Shown: positions 1 through 11,300 of the stretch, one piece after another | Layout: every line of letters begins with the position of its first letter | How positions within the stretch are numbered: the first letter of the stretch is position 1 | Source: Apium graveolens | Taxonomy: Eukaryota; Streptophyta; Magnoliopsida; Apiales; Apiaceae | Direction of reading: 5' to 3' | Assembly: GCF_009905375.1 (NCBI RefSeq) | Contig: NW_027418083.1 | Span: 101,272 to 165,271 of the forward strand | Length of the DNA: 64,000 nt | Program-made: the position numbers and the translations under genes | Notes under the pieces: generated by a model | Told to the model about the DNA's origin: nothing | The model's database searches: none | The model's input: only the letters and a program-made list of their open reading frames with translations

Positions 1-1428
1 AAATTTTTTGGGTTTTTGGGGTTCCAATGAAAATAGGGTCTATAATAGTGTATTTATAGGCAAAATTTTCAGCTGAAATTTTCCCATAAATATTATTATT
101 ATTATTATCCCATTTATTATTCTCATTAATAATTAAAACACCTTTTAATTATTAATCCTTTTTCTAAACACTTTAGAAATAATTCTATCTCTTGATTTAA
201 TTTCCAAAAATTAAATCCTTAATTAATAATATTAAGAACTTTTCTTAATTAATTTATAATCAATTAAATCTCATTTAATCAATTATTAAATTTGCCAATT
301 AATTATTTATTTCATAAATAAATAATTATTAGCCATTATTAATTATTTCCTCCACCATTAAATCATTCTCTTTTTATGGTGTGACCCTGTAGGTTCAATA
401 TTAAGCCGGTAGTAGAAATAAATAATAATAAAACTATTTTATCATTATTTATATAAATTCTCTAATTTATTAAATATGATTAATTAATTAATCACATTTA
501 TTCTACATCGTGAGGGATACTTCTCAGCATATCGCGACTATCCGGATAATATGAATTCACTGCTTAGAATACCAAGAACCTATTCAGTGAATAGTTACCG
601 TACAATAAACTCCTTCTACCCTACAATGTCCCGATTAAATACAAGGCATGGATCTCGTGTCAAGCCTATCTAATTCAATCACTTGCTTACCATTTACTAT
701 GCGTAGTTCTATGCAAATTAGAAACTCCTTTCTAATTTCATTCACTCTGGCCAGAGATTCCTGAACTAGCATAAGTGGATCAGCCTTGAACATTCGCTTC
801 CTTCACTAGAAGGGGTAGATCCTATATTGATCATACACTATCTTCGTGTACAAATTCCTATACCCAGTAGAGCCCTAATAATTATCCCTGGAGACTAAGA
901 ACTAAACCAAAGCATAGTTCAGTGTACACAAGATAACTATGATGACCTCAAGTCTAAGGATACTTGTACAACTATCACTATGTGAACAACTGCTGACACG
1001 TGAGTGAACTCCATCAGTTGTTCAGCTGTGCGAGTCATGTTCAGTGAACTTATTCCATAATAAGCACCTACATACTAGCTATAGTGTCACCACACAAATG
1101 TCTATGAGAACAGACATCCTTCATAATGAAGCAAGCATAGTATGTACCGATCTCTGCGGATTATTAATTACCAGTTAGTAATCCTACGACCAGGAACTAT
1201 TTAAGTTTAGAGTTATCATCTTTTAGGTCTCACTATTATGATCTCATCATAATCCATAAAAAGCTTTACTCTAAACTATGGTATATCTTATGTAAACACT
1301 TAAATAGATAGAGCCCGTAATAAAAACAAAACAAGTCTTTTATTAATATCAATAAAATCAAAACAGATTACACAGGAAGTTGTTCCTAAATCCTAATTCA
1401 TGATTGGACTTAGGACATATTCCTTTCA
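1..1428 (-). mobile_element. Copia-type LTR, solo or truncated by the window edge
   Basis: On the minus strand the sequence begins at 1428 with TGAAAGGAATATGTCCTAAG, which resembles the 5' end of Angela/Tork-like plant Copia LTRs. It runs without coding potential to a TATA box near position 55, as expected for a long U3. R and U5 would lie before base 1. The sequence just outside the 1428 end has no polypurine tract, so this is a 5' LTR or a solo LTR rather than a 3' LTR. It seems to cut into the Harbinger element on its right. Lineage assignment is tentative. Confidence 0.6.
51..58 (-). promoter_or_regulatory. TATA box of the Copia LTR
   Basis: The minus strand reads CCTATAAATACAC here, a canonical plant TATA box about 1,370 bp from the 5' end of the LTR. 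It marks the likely U3/R boundary of the element. Confidence 0.5.
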
Positions 1429-2562
1429 ACTAGTACATGATCATAGTTAAGCAAATAAATTTTCAAATATTATAAAAATAAGATATATCGTGCAAAGCCT
1501 ATGTAACTTGTTAAAGTTCATAATAAGGTAAGATAAATGAAGAGCATACCACTTGAATATTGATTTTCAAACTCTAGCTACACTTAATACATTCAGGAAG
1601 AACTTTGTTAGCTTCTTGCTCCTATCAGTAAGGCATCATCATTTGAGATATAAAGAGGAAGCAAGAACGACCAGATGATTCAGGAAGTTCATAAACTATA
1701 TTTTTTATGGAGGTGGATCTAAATTTACGAACAATTAATGAATTAAACAAACATTTACTTCTTCATTTTTCTTCAATATATTAGCAAAAATGGTTACTTC
1801 TTTAGTATAAAGATGAAACCACTTGTATTATTTGCTTAAATTAAAGTCACAGTCAACAACAAAAATTTCATACTACACGGTTAACACATAATGCAACATC
1901 GGATCAACTAATAAAGAAAGACAAATAGATGATGATAAATCTTTTTACTGAAAACTGGAGGAACTAGTAACTTGTCGCAACTGCAGGCTAGTTGCTAATA
2001 TTTACAAGAAAAATTACCATTTAAGGATCTTAGAAACATGTCAAAAAAGAAAGTTGTATTGATAAATAACAAGATGAAGGAATTGATGTGTTAAATTTGT
2101 CAGTAGAGCACAATATTTACACCAGGAAAAATACAAGAGTAATTAGTATCTTGAGTTTATTTAGTCCATCAGACATCAGTCATTTACAATCTAAACCACA
2201 AAACCATGTTAAGCTGACACTAGCATAGACAACAAAAATTGAGCTAAATCGTCACTGCATTAATATAAGGTTACAGGAGAAATAATCCTAATTACATATC
2301 CAACTGGAAAGATGAAGTTCGAAAACAGCACTGAATATAACTAGACTTGGTTTGTTTTCTTCTGCTCTCTTTAGCGAATTATGTATAAGTTCAGTATTGT
2401 GGTTACTTCTGAAGCTGCAGACCATATTATGCTATCAGAAGGTATGTGAAATATACCCTAGTTAAGCATTTATGGCGCGTTGACATTGATCTGAGTATGT
2501 GGTTAATATTCATATCAAACACTACCCCTTAATCTAATATATGGATGGTGCATGCAATCCAG

Positions 2563-3692
2563 CTAAGGATAGAAAGAATGGCTTCTAAAAATGGACCAAC
2601 ATAATTTAAGAACTCCAAAAACTCTTTCAATTACATTACACACAATAAAATGTTTCTTATTAAAGTATTCTTCAGGACAAGTCGGACGCTTCCCTTTCCA
2701 TGTTGCTAAATGGCATCTCTGTATTCTATGTGGAGCCATGAATCCATCACCATTTGTATAACCAGCATCACAAAGATAATAATATCCTATATACATAAAC
2801 TAAAGTTAATCTAATATTACAAAAAAATACTATAACTGAAGTAACTAAACAAGGGTATTAGTTTTACCAGCAGGAACTCATAAACCATTCTTACGAGTAA
2901 TTGCATCTCGAAGTACTCTGCCATCTGCAGCAGAGCCTTCCCAACCAGATAACACATAGGTGATCATCATATTCAGTGTACATACTCCTAATACATTGGT
3001 AGAAATTTTACCCTTTCTATTTTTATACTTCGTATGTTCGTGCGGAGGAACTCTAACTCTAATATGAGTTTCATCAAGAGCACCTAAACAATTCTACAAA
3101 ATAGAAAAACATTTAAAAAAATTAAGGAAATTAAAATTATGCATCAAAAGTTTTTTAACAGCCTTAAGTGATGGTATCTACCTGAAAACATTTCCACCTT
3201 GGATCATTGCAAGATTCGGTAATTGGTCATGCTTTTTTAAAAGAACATCGTGCAACCGTAAGACATAATTAAGAACATCGTTGAAGTATTTGCTCACGAT
3301 TTCGCTTGATTTTCGGTAAGTATGTTTAATTGACCTATTTTTGATGGCCAGCGAGTATGTGAAAGAAAAAAACAAACTTGCTCTTCAACATTCACATTTC
3401 TCGAGTCGCTAAGACCATACTCGCGAAGTAGTTCACACAAGATATCGTATGTATTTCTATTCATACGAAGTTGCTCTTTAAGGGTCAAATCTCCGTCATT
3501 TATGGTATCGTCCAAGTAATCAGACCCTCTCTTTCTACGAAGTAATCTTATATCCCTACTAACTCTCGAAGTACATTTAGATGGTTGATGCAACAAACAT
3601 ATTAAATGAACGATATGCACATATAACGATAATATCGTACTCAAATGACACATTAGCTGTTGTAATATTAATAGATCATCCAAGGAGCCCAT
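2563..3692 (-). pseudogene. PIF/Harbinger transposase (HARBI1-like nuclease), broken
   Basis: The DDE nuclease of PIF/Harbinger elements (DDE_Tnp_4 family) cuts and joins transposon ends. The N-terminal part (3692 to about 3375) contains LRMNRNTYDILCELLRE, a family hallmark. A frameshift in a run of seven T (about 3375) moves the frame to the segment containing SSEIVSKYFNDVLNYVLRLH. Intron 1 (3181-3094, 88 bp) has GT-AG ends and joins to NCLGALDETHIRVRVPP. That exon reaches an in-frame TGA near 2880. Intron 2 (2867-2787, 81 bp, GT-AG) leads to YYYLCDAGYTNGDGFMAP and CNVIERVFGVLKL. The frame stops right after the SFYP motif, so the usual last 50 or so residues are missing. Frameshift, internal stop and short end make it non-functional as it stands. 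Family call is firm; the exon joins are my reading. Confidence 0.85.
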
Positions 3693-4492
3693 TATATATA
3701 TCTATAAAAAAATTACGACAAACTTTTTAGAAAATCTGTAGCTACATAGGATGAGAACAGGGTTTCCAGTGCACCCAACAATCTAATAACCCATATATTT
3801 ATACTAAACTAAAACTGTTGATTTTACAAAATCAGATCGATGAATTAACCTTAACCCATGAATATATTTTCAGAACTCGAGTCAAACATATGAACAAACA
3901 GATTGTCTACATTAAAAATCATACAAATAATCCATCAAAGAAACATCACAAAAATTATCATAGAACAAAAAACAACAATAAAAATATATAGGAGTAAAAT
4001 AACTCTAATCAAACTTGCTTCAGATGTTAAAAATAATTTATGGATCAGATGAAAATCATCAACATAAAAGTTGTTTATAACTCGGAAACACAAAAGTTTT
4101 AAAAAATATTCAAAAAATTCTTACCGGATAATAAGTAAATCTTTGTTTACAGTTGATTAGTAACGAAATGGACAACTATACATATACATATGTATTCGCA
4201 CGTAAGAAAGCCATGGAGGCTGCGTATTATCGAGATGAGGGGACGATACTAGTGATATGAGGTTTACAAAATATCTATCAGTATAGAGCTGTAATTATTT
4301 CAACTTAGTAAGGGTATTTTTGTCCAATAATATTTTAATCCCTTCCAATACCAGCCCAAGCCGAGTTTTATAGTATCATGTGTAATGAACATAACTAGTT
4401 ATCCTCGTACTATAATCCTTTGGTCCAATTTTCAAAACAAACAATAGAAAATATTTTTTTAAGTATTATAATCCAATACCTCCTTTAATCCT
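3693..4492 (-). other. Harbinger 5' non-coding region
   Basis: Between the transposase start and the terminus there is about 800 bp of AT-rich sequence with many stops in all frames. It would serve as 5' leader and promoter of the transposase. No further gene is seen. Confidence 0.45.
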
Positions 4493-4512
4493 GGAAAACA
4501 AACATAGCCTAA
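4493..4512 (-). repeat. Harbinger terminal inverted repeat and TAA target site
   Basis: Minus-strand GGCTATGTTTGTTTTCC starts at 4509, with TAA outside it. Tourist and PIF-type termini commonly start GGC/GGG and have TWA target duplications. Only this one end is visible. Confidence 0.5.
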
Positions 4513-4667
4513 TAAGTGTATGTTGCAAGGTAACGAAAATCAACCTTTGGCAAACAATGAGTTTGAAGGAATGTATAATTGGTTCATGGATAAAGCTCAA
4601 ATATTCCAAATTTCGTGGCTGCCATCAGTGCAACATACTATAATAATTATGAAATAATAAACTTAAT

Positions 4668-4723
4668 CTCAAGTTTAGCTTCATCCATGTACAAACTCAA
4701 GTTTAGCTTCATCCATGTACAAA
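4668..4723. repeat. 28-bp tandem duplication (2 copies)
   Basis: CTCAAGTTTAGCTTCATCCA and the following eight bases are repeated exactly, back to back, at 4668 and 4696. This is a simple local duplication in non-coding DNA. Confidence 0.9.
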
Positions 4724-4913
4724 CTTTGTCCTATATACAAAATTTATGGGAAATTACAATTATTGAAAATTAACTTTAAATAGCCTTACAAATAAAAAGT
4801 ATGATTGCAGTTCTCTGAAGTATGTGAATTAAATAATACTGACAATTGGAAATTATACCAAGTTTTATTTTATCTATTTATTTATTACTGTTAAATTCAA
4901 GTAGAAGTATTAC

Positions 4914-5480
4914 CTGCTCAACAAATGATTCAAATTTTATAATAAACCTATCCTTTGTAGAAGCTCTGGCTTGACTTGCTTTTAAGTGTATTTGAGAATA
5001 ACATAACTTTTGGTTATTAGAAACAATAATCTTTTGGATCATAACAATCCAACCCAGATAGCAACAACAATAACTTAAAAAAGTATCTTTAAAACCAACA
5101 GAACCGGCATATTTTGACACAAAGTTTATTGGGAAAAACAATAGCACAACGACTAAATTAACACAACGAGGCAGTTATATAACGAATAATAAGAACAAGG
5201 CAAATCACCAATAATGAAAACAAGTCACGAAGGTCGAAAACATAAAATAATCAGAAACTGTTAAATAAAACAAGACGAGAAAGAAAGCTTATCGTAATGA
5301 AGCTTTCAACACAGCTGAGTCACCAATCCCTCAAGAGGAAGATGTTGTTCTTGAAGAGTTTATTTCCCTCACTTACTGTGTCCAAAGCCTCGGTCGCCCA
5401 AAACCTATGTATGTATGTTTTTCAGGGAGAGAGAGAGAGAGTCCTGGGAGATGAGAGAAGGCTGCTAGGGTTTTCTCCTT
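4914..5480 (-). other. Possible host gene start, minus strand (unidentified)
   Basis: A leader-like stretch on the minus strand (about 5480-5377) contains AAAACCCTAG, CT-rich runs and no ATG. It is followed by a strong splice donor GTAAGT at 5376. Further down, an open segment ends at 4914 with GAGCAG before GTAATAC, another donor-like site; it encodes KASQARASTKDRFIIKFESF. Together these look like a leader exon and a coding exon of a housekeeping-type gene, but I do not recognise the protein and the downstream part would run into the Harbinger element. It may be a relic. Plus-strand reading of 5300-5400 is also open, so direction is not certain. Confidence 0.3.
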
Positions 5481-5660
5481 GATTAAAAACGTTTTTCTTG
5501 TATTCTCATCCCAAAAACGTAACTGATCTATTTTTTAATTAAAAAAATATTTTACTTAAAACATATTTCAATATGAATATTATTTAGAATTGTAAAAGTT
5601 AGACAGACCCAATTTACCAAGCCCAAGCCCATACATTCTAGGCCCACTAACAAATTTTAA
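5465..5660 (-). promoter_or_regulatory. Site II elements plus telo-box (housekeeping-type promoter)
   Basis: On the minus strand TGGGCC and two TGGGCT motifs lie at about 5620-5647, followed downstream by the telo-box AAACCCTA at about 5466-5473 in a leader-like context. Site II (TGGGCY) with a telo-box is the established arrangement of plant ribosomal-protein and cell-growth gene promoters. It supports a minus-strand transcription start near 5480-5500, but no intact gene could be traced behind it. Confidence 0.4.
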
Positions 5661-5683
5661 CACATAATATTTATATTAAAATA

Positions 5684-6120
5684 TTATATTAAGTCACTAT
5701 TTATTTAATTAAAAAAATAGTAAAATCCCTCGCTCAGATCGCCTCGTGTACGCGAGACGCCGAGACATTTGCCCAAGTCGCCCTTCGAGTCAAGTCGAGT
5801 CGTGGCGAGGCGGCGGCGACACGCGTGTGTGTGCGCGCGAGGCCCACACAACACCCATGCATACCCACATACCTTAGTAGTTGTGCACTACACTTGCATG
5901 TTATACAATATAAAGCCATCAACACTCTTTTACCATATCAATGTGGTACTCAAGTTTTTACAACTTAATCAACCACAAACCCATTTCAAGCTAGCCATTT
6001 CAACTCCATTTATTTATAGATTCCACCAAGAAAATGTCTTAGATCCAAACAAGAGAGTTTGAGTCCTATTAGCAAGGAACAACTTCCAACTATTAGTTTC
6101 CGAAAATTACATCAAGATCA
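5684..6120 (+). other. GC-rich patch and LTR-like relic
   Basis: Bases 5730-5850 are strikingly GC-rich (repeated CGAG, GGCGGCGGC and GCGCGCG blocks) in an AT-rich neighbourhood. They are followed by a TATAAAG motif near 5910 and text resembling the leader region of plant LTR elements (AATGTGGTACTC). No LTR ends, PBS or ORF of note were found, so this is only a possible relic. The 97-codon frame over it has no recognisable domain. Confidence 0.25.
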
Positions 6121-6175
6121 TAATTCAATCATGCCTTAAAGTTCCATTTTCTAACAAAGTTTAGACCATATATTA

Positions 6176-6559
6176 GAGTAAGTCCAATAGTGCCTTAAAT
6201 TGTTGTCCTAAATTATAATTTGAGGCATTTTGATTAATTAGATCACTCAACAATATCCTAGTGGTGCCTTAAAACACTAGGATATCCATCACATGCCTCA
6301 TTTTTAAGGCTATACTAGACATGCCTTATTTCAATTTTTTCAATAAAAAATTTGCTTCACTCTTTTTTACACATATTCTCTCTCTCATTTTTTCCATTCC
6401 CTCAAAATATAATTCAAATATAATATTGTTTTAATGATAAAACACAACTGTAAGACATTATTGTTGGAGTGCATATATGAGAATATTGTCCTAAATTACT
6501 AGGATATCATATTTTATAATATTTTTAAGATATCTCTTAGGACCGTCTTGGACTTGCTC
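6176..6559. mobile_element. MITE, 384 bp (Tourist/Harbinger-like ends)
   Basis: The left end is GAGTAAGTCCAATAGTGCCT and the right end, read on the minus strand, is GAGCAAGTCCAAGACGGTCC: an imperfect terminal inverted repeat. The flanks are TTA (6173-6175) and TCA (6560-6562), compatible with a decayed TTA duplication. There is no coding capacity. It is a non-autonomous element; the superfamily is inferred from the target-site size. Confidence 0.65.
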
Positions 6560-7092
6560 TCAGTAAAAAGACGTCCCAAACTCCTTTCACTGCAATATAC
6601 GAGCTAGTCAAGTAAAAAATTGAGGCAGCTACATGCACGATATAGCGGACACAATTAGTTGCTTCCGAATATAAATTTCATGTTACATTATTAAAATTCT
6701 TTATTTGGTATGAACAAAAAGACATGTTAATCCTAAAACAACATGTAAGACCAAAGTCCACTCCAAGACTTGTTTATCCCATCTAATCTAAATTTTTCAC
6801 CTTTAATCTAAATGTTTTCCTACATATTTTCAATTTGCCCTGCATATCCCAATTTTTGTCTAAAAATGTACAATTGTACCATTAACAACAAAATAAAATT
6901 GGATAATTTACTCTCATTGTAAACCAAATGAAAGAAAAGAAGGAATGATTCTAATAAAAAAACAAGATTTCACTGAATAAAAAAACATGAACAAATTACA
7001 ATTAAAAATTTGGAAAAACGTAAATATTAAAATAATTTCCTACATATATATATTCTTGATTCGACCTTGTGTAGTGAACTGGTTTAAAACTT
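6560..7092. other. Intergenic, nothing identified
   Basis: AT-rich sequence with no long frame, repeat or motif that I can interpret. It lies just downstream of the broken minus-strand host frame and could contain its 3' UTR. Confidence 0.4.
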
Positions 7093-7549
7093 TCATACAC
7101 AAAAGCAGTTGAGGGAAATGCCAAATCGTTTACGCTGCTGCCATCCACTTGGATGCTTGATACAGCTATAAAACTTAGCCTCAACCGGATACACCCTTAT
7201 ACCAACACAAGGAGAAAAATCAGCAGGTGTAACTGTCATCTGGCCAACAACGTGAAACTCTCTTATAATGGAGCCATCATTAAAAGTCTGCTCTTCCTGT
7301 CCAGAACCATCACCTTGAAAGAATTTCAATCTGACCTGATTCTTGTTGATCCTCTGTAACTTCATTCTCCGAATACAACCATCCGGGTACTTCATTCTCA
7401 GAAAAATAACGTACCACCCTGTTTCTCTGAAACCCTGGATTTTATTAATAATCTCTATGTTTTAAAGAGAGGCAAGAGGTTCCACTGACATCTGAGGCCT
7501 TCCATTCTTCGTCTTCCCTGGTATAAAAAAATACGAAAAATGCATATTT
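7093..7549 (-). pseudogene. Host reading frame, 3' part (split by Tork element)
   Basis: This is the downstream part of a minus-strand frame whose first 44 bases lie at 13084-13127. If the Tork element (7555-13083) and one copy of its ATATC duplication are ignored, the two pieces are in the same frame and span 501 bases, 167 codons with the final stop. One in-frame TAA remains at 7464-7462 (codon 44). Visible segments include HFSYFFIPGKTKNGRPQ before that stop and RETGWYVIFLRMKYPDG and MTVTPADFSPCVGIRV after it. I do not recognise the family; no signal peptide or membrane helix is apparent. A short intron around the TAA is possible but no good donor is seen. The gene is disrupted in this allele. 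Confidence 0.5.
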
Positions 7550-7554
7550 ATATC

Positions 7555-8289
7555 TGTTGGGTTATGGGCTCCCTTCCTATGTGGAGAATAGCCCATGAAA
7601 GTGTTTAAAGTTGGGTCTGTTCCTATGTGGATAAAAAAAGGCCCAATTTTATGTATCTCATAAGAAGAGGGATCTGAAGGGACGCGTGAACGCTGCTCAA
7701 AAAAAGGTGAGTCCAGAGAAGGAAAAAAAAATATATAGGACCTCATTTTAACTTGCTGTTCTGGAATATAGTGACATTGAGGTGGAGATTAAGTTCAGAG
7801 CTCTTAAAGTCAGTGTATCATCAAGGTTCTCAAGAAGGCTTCTGCTATTCAGGTTTCTGTTTTACTTCTCTCTTATAGGTTCAATTTGCTGGGTTATTTG
7901 CTTCAGTTTTGCTGAAATTCTGTCAGCTTTGATGGAGGCTTAATGACCTTTGGTATCTGGAGAGTTTGGTTGAACTAGAAGGTCACCTGGTTTAGTTTTG
8001 TGCTACTGAGAAAAGCTTGTATTTGTCTTATCTTGTATTGGTGTTTGTTCTCTGCTTGTACTTGTTTGGATACCTTATTGGATCCGTTTAGTACTTTGCA
8101 GAACTAATATTGTAACTCTTTTCTCATAGTGAAAATTTTCTGGACCGTAGTGTCCCGTGGATGTTTCCCTTCACATCGGAGGGTTTTACCACGTAAATTT
8201 CTGGTGTGCTTCTTTGAGCATTTTGTGTAGTTTTTGTTATTTGTCTGTCTTTAGTTGTGTTGTGTTATTGTGTGACTGCATTATTATCA
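7555..8289 (+). repeat. 5' LTR of the Tork element
   Basis: TGTTGGG to TTATCA, 735 bp, near-identical to 12350-13083. Differences seen: an extra A in a poly-A run near 7727, and single-base changes at four further sites. It would supply promoter and terminator. Confidence 0.95.
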
Positions 8290-8292
8290 AAG

Positions 8293-8304
8293 TGGTATCA
8301 GAGC
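8293..8304 (+). other. Primer binding site (initiator Met-tRNA)
   Basis: TGGTATCAGAGC three bases after the 5' LTR, the standard complement of the 3' end of plant initiator methionine tRNA, used to prime minus-strand DNA. Confidence 0.93.
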
Positions 8305-8313
8305 CAGGTTCTG

Positions 8314-11300
8314 ATGGAGGTTAACACGAGCAGAATGACTTGTTTAAATGGTACAAATTATAACAAGTGGAAGGGTAAAATGAAGGACTTGTTGTATGTA
8401 AAAAGTCTTCATCTTCCTGTATTTGCCTCAGAAAAGCCAAGTTCAAAATCCGATGAAGTTTGGAAGTTTGAACATGAACAAGTGTGTGGATTTATCAGGC
8501 AATGGGTAGAAGATAACGTTTACAACCATATTGTGAATGAAACAAATGCAAAGGTTTTATGGGAAAAATTGTAAACTTTGTATGCTTCAAAAACCGGAAA
8601 TAACAAATTATATCTCTTGAAGCAGTTGATAAATTTGAGATATAGAGATGGTTCTTCCATTTCCGATCACCTAAATGAGTTTCAAGGAATAATGGATCAG
8701 TTGTCGGGCATGAGCATAAAGTTTGAAGATGAGGTTCAGGGACTTTGGCTTCTAAACACTCTACCAGATTCATGGGAGACGTTTCGGGTCTCACTTACGA
8801 ATTCTGCCCCAAGTGGAGTTCTTACAATGGAGTTGGCTAAAAGTGGAGTACTGAATGAGGAGATGAGAAGGAAAACTCAAGGATCTTCTTCACAATCAGA
8901 TGTGTTGGTTACTGAAAATAGGGGGAGAAGTAAGACGAAATGGCAGAGGGGTCGAGATAAAAGTCGAAGCAAGTCCAGAGGCAAGTACAAGCACCTTGAG
9001 TGTCATTATTGCGGAAAGACTGGTCATATTAAAAAGTATTGTTATAAATGGAAAAGAGAAAATAAAGGAAACTTGAAGCAAGATAAAAAGGATCATGATG
9101 ATCATGTATCGGTTGCCTCTTCTGATGATCTTATCATTGTTCTTGACGGAAATATGGTAAATCTGTCCTCTGATGAGACAAGTTGGGTTATAGATAGCGG
9201 AGCTTCACAACATGTTACATCTCAAAAGGAGTTCTTCACTTCTTACACACCAGGTGATTTTAGAGTTCTTAAAATGGGTAATGACGGTTTGTCGAAGGTT
9301 ATCGGCTTCGGTGATGTTTGTTTAAAGACTAGTACAGGAACTAATTTGGTTCTTAAGGATGTTAGACATGCTCCAGGAGTTCGCTTGAATTTGATCTCAG
9401 CTGGCAGGCTTGATGATGAAGGCTTTCAGAATAATTTTGGCATGGGACAATGGAAACTCACCAAGGGAAATCTTATTGTGGCTCGAGGTAAAAAGTATTC
9501 TAACTTGTATTTCATGCATGCATCGATTTCGAGTGAAAGTGTGAATACAGTTAGTGAAAGTAATACATTTAAAGTATGGCATAAAAGACTCGGTCACATA
9601 AGTGAAAAAGGGCTGAATTGTTTAGCGAAAAAAGGAGTACTTTCTGGCGTGCAAGATGGAAAACTTGAAAAGTGCTCACATTGTATGGCAGGAAAACAAA
9701 CTAGAGTTTCTTTTAAGAAAAAAGCTTCTTTTAGAAGATCAAAAATTCTTGAATTAGTACATTCAGATGTTTGTGGCCCTCTGAAGGTAAAGTCCCATAG
9801 CGGTGCGCTTTACTTTGTCACATTTATTGATGACCATTCCCGAAAAGTTTGGGTGTATGTTTTAAAGTCAAAAGATGAGGTTTTTGACAAGTTTAAAGAG
9901 TTTCAAACTGCTGTTGAAAGAGAGACCGGAGAGAAACTCAAATGCATTCAAACCGATAACGGTGGTGAGTATTGTGGGCAGTTTGACAAGTATTGTGTGC
10001 AACATGGCATTAGACATCAGAAAACTCCTCCAAAAACTCCTCAATTAAATGGGCTAGCAGAGAGGATGAATCGAACACTAATTGAAAGAATCAGATGTAT
10101 GCTTTCAGAAGCAAAATTGCCCAAATCCTTTTGGGGTGAAGCATTACTTACTGCAGCCCATGTGATTAATTTGAGTCCTGCAGTTGCGCTGGAAGGTGAT
10201 GTTCCAAATAGAGTGTGGTATGCTAAAGATATTTCATATGATTACCTACGTGTGTTTGGTTGCAAGTCATTTGTGCATGTCCCCAAAGATGAAAGATCAA
10301 AATTAGATGCAAAGACTCGTCAATATATTTTTCTGGGATATGGTGAAAATGATCTTGGTTATAGATTGTACGATCCTATTCAAAAGAAGATTGTCAGGAG
10401 TCGGGATGTGACCTTTTTAGAAGATCAAATTGGTATTGATATTGAGAAGACCGAGAAGTTTGAGTCAACAGGAATTGATGAGTTGGTAAATTTGGATCCT
10501 GTGAGAGTTGAAAGTGTTCCTGAACTAGTTCACCACGAAACTGATGATAATGCTAATGGGCATGAAGAAACAAGTGAACATATGAGTACTCATGGTGAAC
10601 AATACATGGGTGACTCAGATATTTCAACAAATGATGCTAGTGACGAACATCAAGAGGTTCCATCAGATGCACCACCTCCTCCACCTCCACCTAGAAGGTC
10701 TAGTAGAGAGCATAAATCATCTACTAAATATACTTCACATGAATATGTGCTTCTTACTGATGGAGGAGAACCCGAGTCATATCACGAAGCTATTGAGAGT
10801 AAAGATAAAAAGCAATGGCTTGAAGCAATGCAAGAGGAGATGCAATCATTACATGATAACCAGACCTTCGAACTTGTGAAATTATCCAAGGGAAAAAGAG
10901 CTTTGACAAATCGTTGGATTTACAAAATTAAACATGACGAACATTCTGAATTTCCACGATATAAGGCTAGGCTGGTCGTAAAGGGGTTTAACCAGAAGAA
11001 GGGTGTAGATTTTGCAGATATATTTTCACCAGTTGTGAAAATGGCTTCCATTCGAGTTGTTTTAAGTTTGGCTGCTTCATATGATTTAGAAGTAGAACAA
11101 ATGGATGTTAAAACCGCATTCTTGTACGGTGAATTAGAAGAAGAAATTTTTATGAGGCAGCCTGAAGGTTTTGAAGTTATTGGCAAGGAAGATTATGTTT
11201 GGAGATTGAAGAAGAGCTTGTACGGTTTAAAATAGGCTCCATGTCAGTGGTACAAGAAATTCGAATCCATAATTCGAAAACTTGGCTATAAGAAGACTAG

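Larger units (their letters stand above)
1429..4509 (-). mobile_element. PIF/Harbinger DNA transposon, 3' end not seen
   Basis: The minus-strand 5' terminus is at 4509 with GGCTATGTTTGTTTTCC, preceded by a TAA trinucleotide (4510-4512), the target-site class used by PIF/Harbinger elements. A HARBI1-like transposase gene lies inside at 2563-3692 on the same strand. No matching opposite TIR is visible down to 1429. The LTR at 1-1428 may have inserted into the element and separated it from its 3' end, which would then lie outside the window. Bases 1429-2562 hold no recognisable ORF; a partner Myb-like gene of the family was looked for and not found. Confidence 0.65.

Noticed and set aside
1493..1515. 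GCCTATGTAACTTG as the missing Harbinger TIR
   Set aside because: Only a few bases agree with GGCTATGTTTG, wrong extension and no TAA flank.
5297..5482. 61-codon plus-strand ORF
   Set aside because: It overlaps the leader-like and splice-donor-bearing minus-strand region; an alternative plus frame there is also open, so no frame is convincing.
10592..10879. 95-codon ORF within Tork pol
   Set aside because: Out-of-frame shadow of the gag-pol frame.
11233..11235. TAG in Tork pol as programmed read-through
   Set aside because: It sits inside the conserved RT motif after LYGLK, not between gag and pol, where some retroelements use read-through; a simple nonsense mutation is the better reading.
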